The position numbers and the translations under genes were made by a program. Below are positions 46,101-54,224 of a stretch of DNA of 64,000 bases, in pieces. The notes under the pieces are model-generated. The model saw only the letters and a list, made by a program, of their open reading frames with translations. It was not told the origin of the DNA and did no database searches. The stretch's first letter is position 1, and every line of letters begins with the position of its first letter. Source of the stretch: Methylobacter sp. (lineage in GTDB: Bacteria > Pseudomonadota > Gammaproteobacteria > Methylococcales > Methylomonadaceae); NCBI GenBank assembly GCA_030699385.1, contig JAUYMY010000070.1:1-64000 (forward strand), in the 5' to 3' direction.

Positions 46101-46329
46101 GTTGGTCTATGTCAAACAGGCGTATAAACTGAAAAATAGCAGCCGGGCGTCAAAATCGGCGCTGGAGTGCGCCATAGAGCAATTAAGCCGGGCGGTAGAA
46201 AAATCCTACGAGCCTGAATTGCGGCGCTTATACGGTAACGTAACAGATTTGAGCGAGGTGTTGGGCGAGGCGTTTGAGCTGCACTGCCAAAACCTGTTGC
46301 AGCCGTTTTGGGAGATGACGCATCTGTGA
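43189..46329 (+). CDS. recC: Exodeoxyribonuclease V gamma subunit RecC
   Basis: RecC recognises Chi and splits the strands in the RecBCD helicase-nuclease. The 1046 residues contain the typical N-terminus MFILHSSNKTENLVAHLS, QSQGMERWLSQQLASEF, SIHACHSRMREVEVLKNQLL, VVMAPDIQVYEPFISAVF, FCSMLPMRSIPFKVIALLGMNDGEFP and the C-terminal inactive nuclease-like domain. No recB or recD follows; the gene ends before a palindrome and a convergent gene, so its partners must lie outside the window. Confidence 0.96.
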   Translation: MFILHSSNKTENLVAHLSAVIENAPLASPFAKEVFLIQSQGMERWLSQQLASEFKVWGNYDFLFPGKFFSSLAQKIDSRLNDAAFDRHLMHWRIETLLRRLDGEVFLPLTHYLSGENIALKRYQLAQQLAQIFDQYQMMRPELLDAWQKRQLLYQTTTEHWQQALWLQITEQTGRRHRGVLWLDMIAKLNAAEEGAFSKQLPERISVFGLNTLPPLFLSYLQALSKHCQLHLFLLNPAQEFWADLASKRQRSNDEDFSGNPLLSSLGQQGREFQEMLLEQAQFDFEPESFEPVEAKNTLQWLQNSILTNQLDAEEMPPQDDDSISIHACHSRMREVEVLKNQLLQTLENDKTLELRDIVVMAPDIQVYEPFISAVFDKIQHAIADRSLRLSNNALDAFIRFLDLSQSRFGWQTVLDLLEQPVVYPSFGLSEVDLELIKHWVQQTHVRWGKSAQHKQELGLPELSENTWQATLDRLLMGYAVGSDQDFVAEVLPYRDIEGSSAQALGGLCDFMQLLFKAGKELKQPKTLKSWSTQLYYYADQLVTAAEPVERQQLNELLAELSSEFATVHHDEVELQVIISWLEGMVAERKSSNGFLRGQLTFCSMLPMRSIPFKVIALLGMNDGEFPKIDRNPTFDLLAQDFHKGDRSHRSDDRYQFLEILLSARQQLIMTYIGQSISHNEPIPPSVVISELLEVLPGGNKLITLHPLQSFSRRYFDSSSALFSFAEADCATAKALSRRGEPSDMPDNRWWKGTIAEADTDIEVIELSELFSFFRHPQRYFMRQQLDLRFSGIDADAEEREPFVIDKLEAYSIYHEWIDGALNGRPMQVKKLQAQGRWLSGVPGELEFDRTQLAVNGFVERIQAKNLGAPLDDRPIDLRIANYRVVGRLGNLYERGSLLYRYADLKGKDFVCALLHHLLLNRIQPQSTFLLSTDEDLTLLPEHGSLEPLSALLDLYQQGRTQPDAFFVEAALVYVKQAYKLKNSSRASKSALECAIEQLSRAVEKSYEPELRRLYGNVTDLSEVLGEAFELHCQNLLQPFWEMTHL

Positions 46330-46355
46330 TTAGGCGGGGATCAATGACTCTTAAA

Positions 46356-46426
46356 AGTTGTGGGAGCGGTCACCCGGCCGCGAACAATCGTACACTATTC
46401 GCGGCCGGGTGGCCGCTCCCACAACT
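46356..46426. repeat. REP-like palindrome with 29-bp arms (family A)
   Basis: Arms 46356-46384 and 46398-46426 (AGTTGTGGGAGCGGTCACCC... and its inverse) differ at one position and enclose a 13-nt loop. The element lies between convergent recC and the RcnB-like gene, where it could end or stabilise both transcripts. A half copy is at 1689-1719. Confidence 0.9.
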
Positions 46427-46459
46427 TATGTCTGAAGTGGAAACGATGTAAAAAATCCC

Positions 46460-46993
46460 CTAACGCCAATTCAAGCCCTGAATAGCATCTATGATCAAGC
46501 CCGTTGCACGGGTTATTAACAAAACATCATCGCCTACCCGTACATAACGGTAGTCGGGTTGAGGTGGTGGCCCTAGCTGGGTAATAACCGTCGGCGGCAG
46601 CTCATAATAAATCACCTCACGCGGCAAAGGACGACCTACAGTCCATTGCTTTGCCTGTCCCGGCGGCAGACAGCCATTTTGCTTCTTGACCAATCCGGGC
46701 GGGCAAGAGCCGCTACGAAACTGCTCGACATAATAATTCTGAATTACAGTCCGTTGCCTGTCGTCAAAATAGCGTTGCGGTTTAAAGCCCGCCGCTTGTC
46801 TCTGGGCCGACCGGGCATCATGCTTTTTACTATGGGCTTTCTTGTGCTTGCCTTTTCCGCTATGTTTTTGCTGTTTCTGTGCTTTATCATGACCGCCCTT
46901 CCCTGGCTTGTCGGCAAAGGCCGGATTCATGGCCAACATTGCGCTGATGGCAAGCGCCAAGGTGAAGCCCGTTTTCAAAGTAAAAAGTCGCAT
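46460..46993 (-). CDS. RcnB-like periplasmic protein
   Basis: From the ATG at 46993 there are 177 residues: a signal peptide (about 1-27, ending NPAFA), a strongly basic Lys/His/Gly stretch (KGKHKKAHSKKHD, about 29-60), and a C-terminal part with YRYVRVGDDVLLITRATGLIIDAI, which is the RcnB-family ending. RcnB in E. coli modulates nickel/cobalt efflux. A middle motif SCPPGLVKKQNGCLPPGQAK has two cysteines. The His-rich region may bind metal, and a nickel enzyme (HoxH) is encoded elsewhere in the window, but a link is speculation. Confidence 0.78.
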   Translation of the reverse strand: MRLFTLKTGFTLALAISAMLAMNPAFADKPGKGGHDKAQKQQKHSGKGKHKKAHSKKHDARSAQRQAAGFKPQRYFDDRQRTVIQNYYVEQFRSGSCPPGLVKKQNGCLPPGQAKQWTVGRPLPREVIYYELPPTVITQLGPPPQPDYRYVRVGDDVLLITRATGLIIDAIQGLNWR

Positions 46994-47072
46994 AATCATT
47001 AATCCCAGTAGAACGTTAATATTCACCTGTCAGTTTATGCACAAGTCATTTAGCCCTCTTCAAACACATCAC

Positions 47073-47759
47073 CTATGCAGAAACATCAGGTGCGGCTGCC
47101 GCCTCAGGCTTTTTATAATTTTCGACAAAGGCTTGTAAACCTTTTTGCACCAAGTCATAAGTGGCATCAATATTTTTACCGATATCACCCTGATCCAGCA
47201 CGCCCAGGCCACTCAAAATATCCCGAGCTTCTTTAAACCCCTTATCGACACCCTTACCTATTAACTCGGTAAACGACTTCAAGGCGTCGTCAACACTAAG
47301 GTCTTTATGATTGGCATGGTATTTGTCAAAAAAAGCCGTGCTCATCTGCACGATACGGTCGGCCGTCGCTTGCGGCGACACATCAATGCCGGAATCATAA
47401 GAATTTTGAATGGCATTAGGGCCAAGATCGCCTTCCAGTGCGGTATTGACACCTTCTATCGCCGCCTTCAGCAGCAATGACATGGGTTCGTTACCAGCGC
47501 TCAAACTGACCTCCAGCGAGGCCTGCAAGATACTCTGGTTTAATTGATTCTTGGCCGTGACTGCCACCGATTCCGGCGCTTTATCAATTTTTTTTGCCTG
47601 TGCCTGCTCCGACACCTCGGCACCAAAAGGCGTGCGTTCCTGCACGTCGTCTATTTTTTTCTCATGCGCCCTGGCTGAAACCTGAGCGCCAAAATTTGCG
47701 TCAGTTTGCTTGGGCGGTTTAGCGCTATAACCTAGCGAATGGTCTGCTTTAATTTCCAT
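47073..47759 (-). CDS. DUF5610-type protein
   Basis: This 228-residue protein lacks a signal peptide and membrane segments. The central part NQLNQSILQASLEVSLSAGNEPMSLLLKAAIEGVNTAL matches what I recall as the DUF5610 domain, followed by a helical region with ATADRIVQMSTAFFDKYHANH. Two N-terminal imperfect repeats, FGAQVSARAHEKKIDD and FGAEVSEQAQAKKIDK, are obvious. Function unknown. ATG at 47759 is preferred over the preceding GTG because GGAG lies 6 nt before it. Confidence 0.75.
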   Translation of the reverse strand: MEIKADHSLGYSAKPPKQTDANFGAQVSARAHEKKIDDVQERTPFGAEVSEQAQAKKIDKAPESVAVTAKNQLNQSILQASLEVSLSAGNEPMSLLLKAAIEGVNTALEGDLGPNAIQNSYDSGIDVSPQATADRIVQMSTAFFDKYHANHKDLSVDDALKSFTELIGKGVDKGFKEARDILSGLGVLDQGDIGKNIDATYDLVQKGLQAFVENYKKPEAAAAPDVSA

Positions 47760-47903
47760 CACATACTCCTCTTAAATGACTGCCAAAATTATAAGCATTC
47801 AGATTCTTTTGCCAAAAGAAAATAAACATTTACACAAGCGGTTAGCGGCCATTACCGTCCTGACTAAAGCTTTTTCGTCACGACTCGGCAGAAAAAAACA
47901 GCG

Positions 47904-48287
47904 CTACACTGTCCGGCGTGCCCTCGCCTTTGAGCTTTTTGCCTCACCCTGTCCAGGCGCGCCGACTTGATTACGAGAAGTTATCATCAACAGCAATGGC
48001 AAACCGGCATATAAACTTCTAGCCGAACCGATCAGGCTGAATGCGGTTTTTAACGGCGAGGTTTCGACAGCATTTGGATTTTTTGCCGTGCGACAGCTGT
48101 GCCGAGTCAATTCACCGAGGATAAAACCGATACTAGCCGCCAGCAGCAAGCTTGCAGGTTTAACCAGTTGTCGCTGTATGTTCCCGGCCAGTGCGTCAGT
48201 CCGATCATTAACAGCGTGTTGATGGTTTTGTAGGCGTTGTTCAGCAGCCTTGATTTGGGCGTTAATCGTTGTAGGTTTAAGGCTCAT
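47904..48287 (-). CDS. Small membrane protein of YqjD/YqjE-type operon
   Basis: A 127-residue protein of unknown function. A helical N-terminus (INAQIKAAEQRLQNHQHAVNDRTDALAGNIQRQL in pieces) precedes one hydrophobic segment with a glycine zipper (SLLLAASIGFILGEL) and a second weak one (LYAGLPLLLMI). The tail is basic. It overlaps the preceding gene by 4 bp (ATGA), so it forms one operon with the DUF883 and holin-like genes; such trios are envelope-stress or ribosome-tethering membrane proteins in other species. Confidence 0.72.
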   Translation of the reverse strand: MSLKPTTINAQIKAAEQRLQNHQHAVNDRTDALAGNIQRQLVKPASLLLAASIGFILGELTRHSCRTAKNPNAVETSPLKTAFSLIGSARSLYAGLPLLLMITSRNQVGAPGQGEAKSSKARARRTV

Positions 48288-48697
48288 GATGATTTACCTT
48301 TTAGCGGCGCCGGTTGAAGGCTACCGAGTAAGGCGGGAAATTGTAGATAATGACTCCGATGACGTATTAAACGACAAAGCAGCAAAGCAATCAGCAAATT
48401 GGCGGCAACAGCAAGCAGTATCGCGCTACTGGCCACCATGCCCTGCTCGACCAGCATCAGTACAGCTGCTGCTACCAGTCCTAACCACGCGCCAATCAGC
48501 ATCACCGCCACCATGATGGCTGCGATAAGCATAGTCACTAGGCTTTCGCCTGCCCGCCGCGTTTCTAACGCGGCAAGCACAAGGTGTTCGTAAAGTAGCC
48601 CACGCAACTCATGCCATAACAACTGCGCCTCCTGCAATACATTATCATGCGTTACAGAGGGCTTAATTGTTGCATCATTAGCTGCGTTGGTTTTCAT
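48284..48697 (-). CDS. YqjE-like membrane protein (phage-holin-3-6 family name)
   Basis: The 137 residues hold a cytoplasmic N-terminus, two strong adjacent membrane helices (about 55-75 and 82-108: LIAAIMVAVMLIGAWLGLVAA and ILLAVAANLLIALLLC) and a short basic tail. The arrangement is that of YqjE/DUF1469 proteins. The family name mentions holins but there is no phage context. It lies 12 bp after the DUF883 gene. Confidence 0.8.
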   Translation of the reverse strand: MKTNAANDATIKPSVTHDNVLQEAQLLWHELRGLLYEHLVLAALETRRAGESLVTMLIAAIMVAVMLIGAWLGLVAAAVLMLVEQGMVASSAILLAVAANLLIALLLCRLIRHRSHYLQFPALLGSLQPAPLKGKSS

Positions 48698-48709
48698 GAT
48701 GGCATCTAA

Positions 48710-48946
48710 TTAACGACGGCTGATGCCGAACAAGCTGCCCAGCACAAAGCCGGCGGCTGCGGCAATACCCAAGGATGACACGGGGTTGGTACGGACATAA
48801 CTGCGGCAATTTTTTACCGCGCACTGCTCGGCGCGTAAGAGTTGTTCGCTTTTTTCATCAAACGCCGCTCTGGCTTGATGGCCTGCATTGCTAAGCGTCT
48901 CAGCGGTATCTTGTGCAAAATGGCTTACTTTATCTGCTGTATTCAT
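48710..48946 (-). CDS. DUF883 (ElaB/YqjD-like) membrane-anchored protein
   Basis: From the ATG at 48946 the product has 78 residues: an amphipathic N-terminal helix (VSHFAQDTAETLSNAGHQARAAFDEKSEQLL) and one C-terminal glycine-zipper helix (SLGIAAAAGFVLGSLFGISRR) after the typical VRTNPVSS. ElaB/YqjD in E. coli sit in the inner membrane and YqjD binds ribosomes in stationary phase. GAGAG lies before this ATG; an ATG nine codons upstream has no such site. Confidence 0.85.
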   Translation of the reverse strand: MNTADKVSHFAQDTAETLSNAGHQARAAFDEKSEQLLRAEQCAVKNCRSYVRTNPVSSLGIAAAAGFVLGSLFGISRR

Positions 48947-49036
48947 GGTTGTTCTCTCTGTTGTGGTTTTCATAATGAGATAACAGGTCTCAAAGAGATC
49001 TGTTATCTCGGCTTAAAATGTTGCGTTGGTCTAGCG

Positions 49037-52000
49037 TTAACCGATACTTGTCGTTGCACCGCCGGTGATGGTTGCCAGCGTAGTAACACCGCTCAATTGG
49101 ATTAACTGGTCATCGGCGTTGGCCGCTGCAGCACCTGCGTAATAGACATAAGTATTACCACCGTCAACGAACATACCGATCGAACCTGCTGCATCAAGTT
49201 GAGTATCTGCTTGGATGGCAGCAATCTTAAGTGCTAACGTATTGTCATCAGCGTGAAAAACAATCACACCGCCTCCCGTTGTTTGCACGTTTGAACCTGC
49301 AACAAGAAGGGTTGCGTCAATAGCCAACACGGTGGTCGCACCGCCAAAAGTCAGAATATCCGAGCCACCAAAATTAAAGTCGGTGATGATGTCCATTGAT
49401 ATACCGATAATCGAACCGTTACCGCCAATCGCAAAAGTATCAACACCGCCACCACCGGTCATTTGATCGGCGCCCAGACCACCGGTAATCAAGTCATTAC
49501 CCAGACCCGCGACAATAGTATCGTTACCGGCATTAGCCGTGATGGTATTGGTAGTACCGGCCGCTGCTGTCGCGGTAATGGTATCGTTGCCATCGCCCGT
49601 GGTAATCAGCTGTTTGCCTGAACTTGATGTCGCTATCACGGTAGCATTCGCGGTACTGGTGCTGGTAATGGTTTGCGTACCTGAAACAGCCGTTGCATTT
49701 ACCGAAGTCAGATTAGCGCCATTGCCACCGGCATCGCCAATGGTCTGCGCACCGGCACCGGTAGTCGTGGCGATGACTGTGGCAAGGCCTACACCTTTAA
49801 TATCCAAAGCGCCGGCATCGGAAGCTGCAGTAACAGAGGTCACACCAGAACCGGTCACAATAACCTGCGCACCGGCAATCGATGTAGTTGTCAGCACCGC
49901 CCTACCAGTAAAGGTGCTCAGATCCATGGTAATCGCGCCGGCACCCGAGGTCGTTGTTTTAAAATCGACACCATTAGTTCCAAAGGCCGCTTGAAAGAAA
50001 GTGCCCGTGGTAATTGTTTGAGCGCCATCACCGGTTGTATTAAGCACCACTTTTTCGATATTGCTAAGACCCGTCCACAATGAATCAGGCGGCGTCATGG
50101 CAAAATTGCCAAAGTGGTCGATGTTCAGTGTATCGCTGCCGCCAAGACCATTGATTTTGTCGCCGGCACCTAATGTATCCGTTGCTAGGCCACCATCATA
50201 AGTCGCATTAAAAGTATCATTGCCTTCGGTACCATTCACCGTATCGTCAGAGGTAGTCAGCGTAATAGGGGTAGACCCCCCCGAAGTCACTGTCGAACCA
50301 TTGGTCACTGTCGCCAAGGTTTGCGTCGCGGCATTATTTGCTGGAGTCGCCGCATCTTTGATTGAATTGGCGGTGCCTGCTGTCGCGTTATAAGCCAGAT
50401 TGCTAACAATAACACCGCTGTTAATAGTGTTCGACAGCGTCAAGGTGACTTTGTTGGCATTGGCGCCGATGCCAATTGCAGCCGCCGTTGCGGTAGTCGT
50501 GCCCGAACTCAGCGTAACACCGTAATCACCTGCTTCTGCTGTACCGGTCAACGGTTCCGAATAAGTAATGACCAGACTCTTACCATCGGTGGAAACGGCT
50601 GCCGAACTGATGACCGGCGCTGTGGTATCGGTTGTCGTTACTGTCGAACCGTTAGTCACCGTAGCCAAGGTTTGCGTTGCTGCATTATTGGGTACAGTGG
50701 CCGTATCTTTGATCGAGTTAGCCGTGCCCGCTGTGGCGGTATAAGCCAAATTACTGACAGTAATGCCGCTATTGATAGTGCCCGACAAGGTCAAAGTGAC
50801 TTTGTTAGCCGCTGCGCCAGTGCCAATAGTGGCAGCGGTTGCGGTAACGGCGCCAGAACTTAAAGCGATAGCATAATCACCCGCTTCTGCAGTACCGGTC
50901 AAAGGTTCTGAATAAGTAATGACCAGCTTAGTGCCATCAACGGAAACTGCCGCCGAAATCATCGCGGGTGCTGTGGTATCGGCAGGCGCGACGGTCAAGG
51001 TCGAACCGTTAATCACTGTCGTCAATGTTTGCGTAGGCGCATTATTGGGTACAGTTGCCGCATCCTTAATTGAGTTATCTATGCCGTCTGTAGCCGTATA
51101 AGTCAGATTACTCACCGTGGTCGTGCTACGGATAGCGAGCGATAAATCCAAAGTCACTTTATTAGCATTAACGCCGGTACCAATGGTCGCCGCTGTTGCT
51201 GACGTCAGGTTACCTGAACTCAGCGTAACGCCGTAATCACCTGCTTCTGCTGTGCCAGTCAACGGTTCCGAATAAGTAATGACCAGCTTGGTACCATCGG
51301 CAGAAACCACCGCTGATGTCATCACTGGCGCGGTAGTATCAATAGGAGCAACAGTCACGGTCGAACCATTAATCACCGTTGCCAAGGTTTGCGTCGCTGC
51401 ATTGTTAGGCGTAGTGGCCGTATCTTTGATTGAATTAGCCGTGCCCGCTGTGGCGTTATAAGCGAGATTACTGACGGTAGTGGTGCTGTTGATAGGACTC
51501 GACAAGGTCAAGGTGACTTTGTTAGCCGCTGCGCCAGTACCAATAGTGGCAGCAGTTGCTGTAACAGTGCCCGAACTTAAGGTCAGCGCGTAATCGCCGG
51601 CTTCAGCAGTACCGGTCAACGGTTCCGAGTAAGTGATAACCAGCTTGGTGCCATCAGCAGAGACTGCCGCCGAAATCATCGCAGGTGCAATCGTATCGAC
51701 AGGCACGACAGTTAGGGTCGAGCCATTAACCACCGTTGCCAAGGTTTGCGTAGGCGCATTATTGGGTACAGTTGCCGCATCCTTGATTGAATTGGCCGTA
51801 CCGTCTGTCGCAGTATAAGTTAGATCGCTCACCGTGGTGGTGCTACGGATAGCGAGCGACAAGTTTAGCGTCACTTTGTTAGCATTGACGCCGGTACCAA
51901 TGGTCGCAGAGGTTGCTGAAGTCAGGTTGCCCGAACTCAGGGTGACGCCATAGTCATCGGCTTCAGCAGTTCCGGTCAACGGTTCCGAATAAGTAATGAC

Positions 52001-54139
52001 CAGCTTAGTGCCGTCTGCAGAAACCACCGCCGAAGTCATCACCGGCGCAGTGGTGTCTGTTGGCGTGACGCTTACTGTCGAGCCGTTAGTCACTTTGACC
52101 AATGTTTGCGTTGCCGCGCTGTTGGGTGCGATCGCCGTATCTTTGATTGAATCGATGGTACCGGCTGCAGCGTTATAAACCAGATTACTGACGGTAGCAC
52201 TGCTGCCGATAGCGTTTGACAGGGTCAACGTCACTTTATTGATGCTTGTACCGGTGCCAATTGTGGTGCCGGTTATTGCGGTATTGCCGCTACTCAGCGT
52301 CAGACCATAGTCACCGGCTTCCGCTGTGCCTGTTAAGGGCTCAGAATAAATAATGACTACACTTTTACCGTCGGCCGATACCGTCGCCGAACGCATGACC
52401 GGCGCGGTGATGTCAATGGCGGTTACTGCGGCATTACTCTCCGCGACAGCCGCATCATCGGCGGTACTGTTGGGATCAAGATCGCCAATAATAACTTGCT
52501 CGGTTTTATCCTGAAAAGCATCGTCGGTAAAGCCGGGCAGCAGACCACTTAAATCGCCGGTTTCCGCAGCCGCAAATAATTGATCAGCCAACTCGCCCTG
52601 AACAACGACTTCGGCTTGGGCAATATTAACCAATATCGCCGCAATATCACCACCGGCGGCTACCGCGTTATCGATATTATCCGCTGCCGTCGCCATGAGG
52701 GTGGCAAAGTCCGTTGCCATATCAGTGATTTTGCCAAGCGCTGCGGTCACGTCTGTATTGTGACATAACAGCGTCGCGCTATCGATCAACACACTTCTCA
52801 GCATGGCTTGGTCACTAAAGCTGATGACACCATCGCTATCTTCATTAATTGCGTTGGCCAATGCTTTCATAACGGCTTGCTCGGCGCTAATCAGGTCAAG
52901 CTTGTCTGCACCGCCTGCCGCCCCTTGTAATAAACTGCCTGCAGCCACCATTAAATTGGCGATTTTAGCGGCGTCGCCGCGTAATTCTGTAGCCAGCGCC
53001 CGTTGTTCTGTTGTGGCATTGACATCCAGCGCGCTAACCAAAGGATCAAAATGGGTCGGATCGAATGAGCCTGCGCTCACGCCAAGCGCCTTGACAACAG
53101 TCAGTTTAGCCTCGGCAAGAGTCTGTCCCTGCTCGATGAAAACTTGTAGCAAGGTGGTCAACGGGCTGACCACAGTCGATCCCGCAGGCGCGGTAAATGC
53201 GCCGTTAAAAGGCAGCAGTGTAGTGATGTCAGTACCGCCGGTTGCCACAATCTGACCAAAGGCGCCCGCCGGAAAAGTGAAATTACCGTTGGCATCCGTG
53301 GTCACTTGGGCTTCGTCAAGAGTGCGGACACGATCGCCGTTCAGATCAATAAATAATGTGGTATCGGCAAGATAGCCATCACGGGCAACACCGCTCAGCA
53401 GGCTGTCAAATTGGCTGATGGCGGTGGCTATACTGCCAGCGCTCGTCGTAACCGGCGCCAGAACCTGTTGCAAAGTGCCGATGTCGATCGCAGTACCGGC
53501 CTTATCGACAGAGTAATAACGGGACACCTCAATGCGGTTGTCGAACAGAATCGCCGCATCGCCCCAAAGGCTATCGGCATGATCCATCTCATCAAGCGCG
53601 GTGATGGCCCACTCAACCATCTGGCCTGCATTTTTGCCATTGGCGGCCATTTCCCAAACGATGTAGTCGACAGCGTCGGCTTTAGCCGACGCGCTGGCGG
53701 CATTGCCTGTCAGATTGTCGATAATTTTTGTCGCAATACGGGTGTTATACTGAGTCGCGGCAACGCCCCAGTTGGCATCGTCCCAGCGAACCGCAGAAAG
53801 CGTTTGCGTCAGCTCTGACACAATACCCGCCTGAGTAATACCCGCCGCCATTCTGTCGATAATGTAATTGGTCGCCCATGCCTTATCAGGAGCAGATGCA
53901 TTGTTACCGACTAGGTCGTTAACAAAGGCATTGGCAAATTCGGTCGAGCTCATACAGTCATAATAGGTTCTGCCCAGAAAGGCTTCAGTACCCGACAAGC
54001 TTTGGGCCAAATCGGCTAGTGAAGATCCGAAATCCAGGTAAGCGCTAAACTCTGACAGATAGCTTGCGCCCGGCGCCGCGTTAAACATCGCTTGCCCGAT
54101 CCGTAAAATTTGGTTTTCTTGTTGTGTGGTGATGGTCAT
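49037..54139 (-). CDS. Giant repeat protein with RTX-type C-terminus (secreted adhesin or S-layer-like)
   Basis: A 1700-residue acidic, Thr/Ala/Ser/Gly-rich protein without a Sec signal. The N-terminal 220 residues form an all-helical region (two related blocks with WATNYIIDRMAAGIT and DAVDYIVWEMAANGK). A short beta module with LFIDLNGDRVRTLDEAQVTTDANGNF (about 262-290) follows, then helical spacers. Residues about 576-1290 are six tandem SWM-type Ig-like repeats of 117-120 residues (DTTAPVMTSAVVSADGTKLV, YSEPLTGTAEAGDYGVTLSS). The C-terminus has beta-helical T-rich sequence and RTX nonapeptides (AGNDTIVAGLGNDLITGGLG), typical of type I secretion. Only two cysteines were noticed. No ABC exporter genes are adjacent. 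It would be released to the surface and fold with calcium. Confidence 0.88.
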   Translation of the reverse strand: MTITTQQENQILRIGQAMFNAAPGASYLSEFSAYLDFGSSLADLAQSLSGTEAFLGRTYYDCMSSTEFANAFVNDLVGNNASAPDKAWATNYIIDRMAAGITQAGIVSELTQTLSAVRWDDANWGVAATQYNTRIATKIIDNLTGNAASASAKADAVDYIVWEMAANGKNAGQMVEWAITALDEMDHADSLWGDAAILFDNRIEVSRYYSVDKAGTAIDIGTLQQVLAPVTTSAGSIATAISQFDSLLSGVARDGYLADTTLFIDLNGDRVRTLDEAQVTTDANGNFTFPAGAFGQIVATGGTDITTLLPFNGAFTAPAGSTVVSPLTTLLQVFIEQGQTLAEAKLTVVKALGVSAGSFDPTHFDPLVSALDVNATTEQRALATELRGDAAKIANLMVAAGSLLQGAAGGADKLDLISAEQAVMKALANAINEDSDGVISFSDQAMLRSVLIDSATLLCHNTDVTAALGKITDMATDFATLMATAADNIDNAVAAGGDIAAILVNIAQAEVVVQGELADQLFAAAETGDLSGLLPGFTDDAFQDKTEQVIIGDLDPNSTADDAAVAESNAAVTAIDITAPVMRSATVSADGKSVVIIYSEPLTGTAEAGDYGLTLSSGNTAITGTTIGTGTSINKVTLTLSNAIGSSATVSNLVYNAAAGTIDSIKDTAIAPNSAATQTLVKVTNGSTVSVTPTDTTAPVMTSAVVSADGTKLVITYSEPLTGTAEADDYGVTLSSGNLTSATSATIGTGVNANKVTLNLSLAIRSTTTVSDLTYTATDGTANSIKDAATVPNNAPTQTLATVVNGSTLTVVPVDTIAPAMISAAVSADGTKLVITYSEPLTGTAEAGDYALTLSSGTVTATAATIGTGAAANKVTLTLSSPINSTTTVSNLAYNATAGTANSIKDTATTPNNAATQTLATVINGSTVTVAPIDTTAPVMTSAVVSADGTKLVITYSEPLTGTAEAGDYGVTLSSGNLTSATAATIGTGVNANKVTLDLSLAIRSTTTVSNLTYTATDGIDNSIKDAATVPNNAPTQTLTTVINGSTLTVAPADTTAPAMISAAVSVDGTKLVITYSEPLTGTAEAGDYAIALSSGAVTATAATIGTGAAANKVTLTLSGTINSGITVSNLAYTATAGTANSIKDTATVPNNAATQTLATVTNGSTVTTTDTTAPVISSAAVSTDGKSLVITYSEPLTGTAEAGDYGVTLSSGTTTATAAAIGIGANANKVTLTLSNTINSGVIVSNLAYNATAGTANSIKDAATPANNAATQTLATVTNGSTVTSGGSTPITLTTSDDTVNGTEGNDTFNATYDGGLATDTLGAGDKINGLGGSDTLNIDHFGNFAMTPPDSLWTGLSNIEKVVLNTTGDGAQTITTGTFFQAAFGTNGVDFKTTTSGAGAITMDLSTFTGRAVLTTTSIAGAQVIVTGSGVTSVTAASDAGALDIKGVGLATVIATTTGAGAQTIGDAGGNGANLTSVNATAVSGTQTITSTSTANATVIATSSSGKQLITTGDGNDTITATAAAGTTNTITANAGNDTIVAGLGNDLITGGLGADQMTGGGGVDTFAIGGNGSIIGISMDIITDFNFGGSDILTFGGATTVLAIDATLLVAGSNVQTTGGGVIVFHADDNTLALKIAAIQADTQLDAAGSIGMFVDGGNTYVYYAGAAAANADDQLIQLSGVTTLATITGGATTSIG
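50275..52414 (-). repeat. Six tandem coding repeats of about 357 bp (SWM domains)
   Basis: Units begin (minus strand) at 52414, 52057, 51697, 51340, 50980 and 50629, i.e. spacings of 357, 360, 357, 360 and 351 bp. At protein level units 2 and 4 are nearly identical (SSGNLTSAT-ATIGTGVNANK), as are 3 and 5 (ATAATIGTGAAANKVTLTLS), showing an A-B-A-B duplication of a two-unit block. Units 1 and 6 are more diverged. Confidence 0.9.
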
Positions 54140-54224
54140 AATATTTTCTCGTTAAGGCATTGCCTAAAGACACTGCCTTTTAAAATGGTGATCGGGTTGT
54201 AAGCCCCTATCTAACTGGGTGCGT

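Noticed and set aside
48284-48697. Prophage remnant suggested by the holin family name
   Set aside because: The protein belongs to the YqjE-type family and no other phage gene is present.
50275-52414. CRISPR-like or satellite array
   Set aside because: The 351-360-bp units are in frame and encode repeated Ig-like domains; there are no short repeats with unique spacers.
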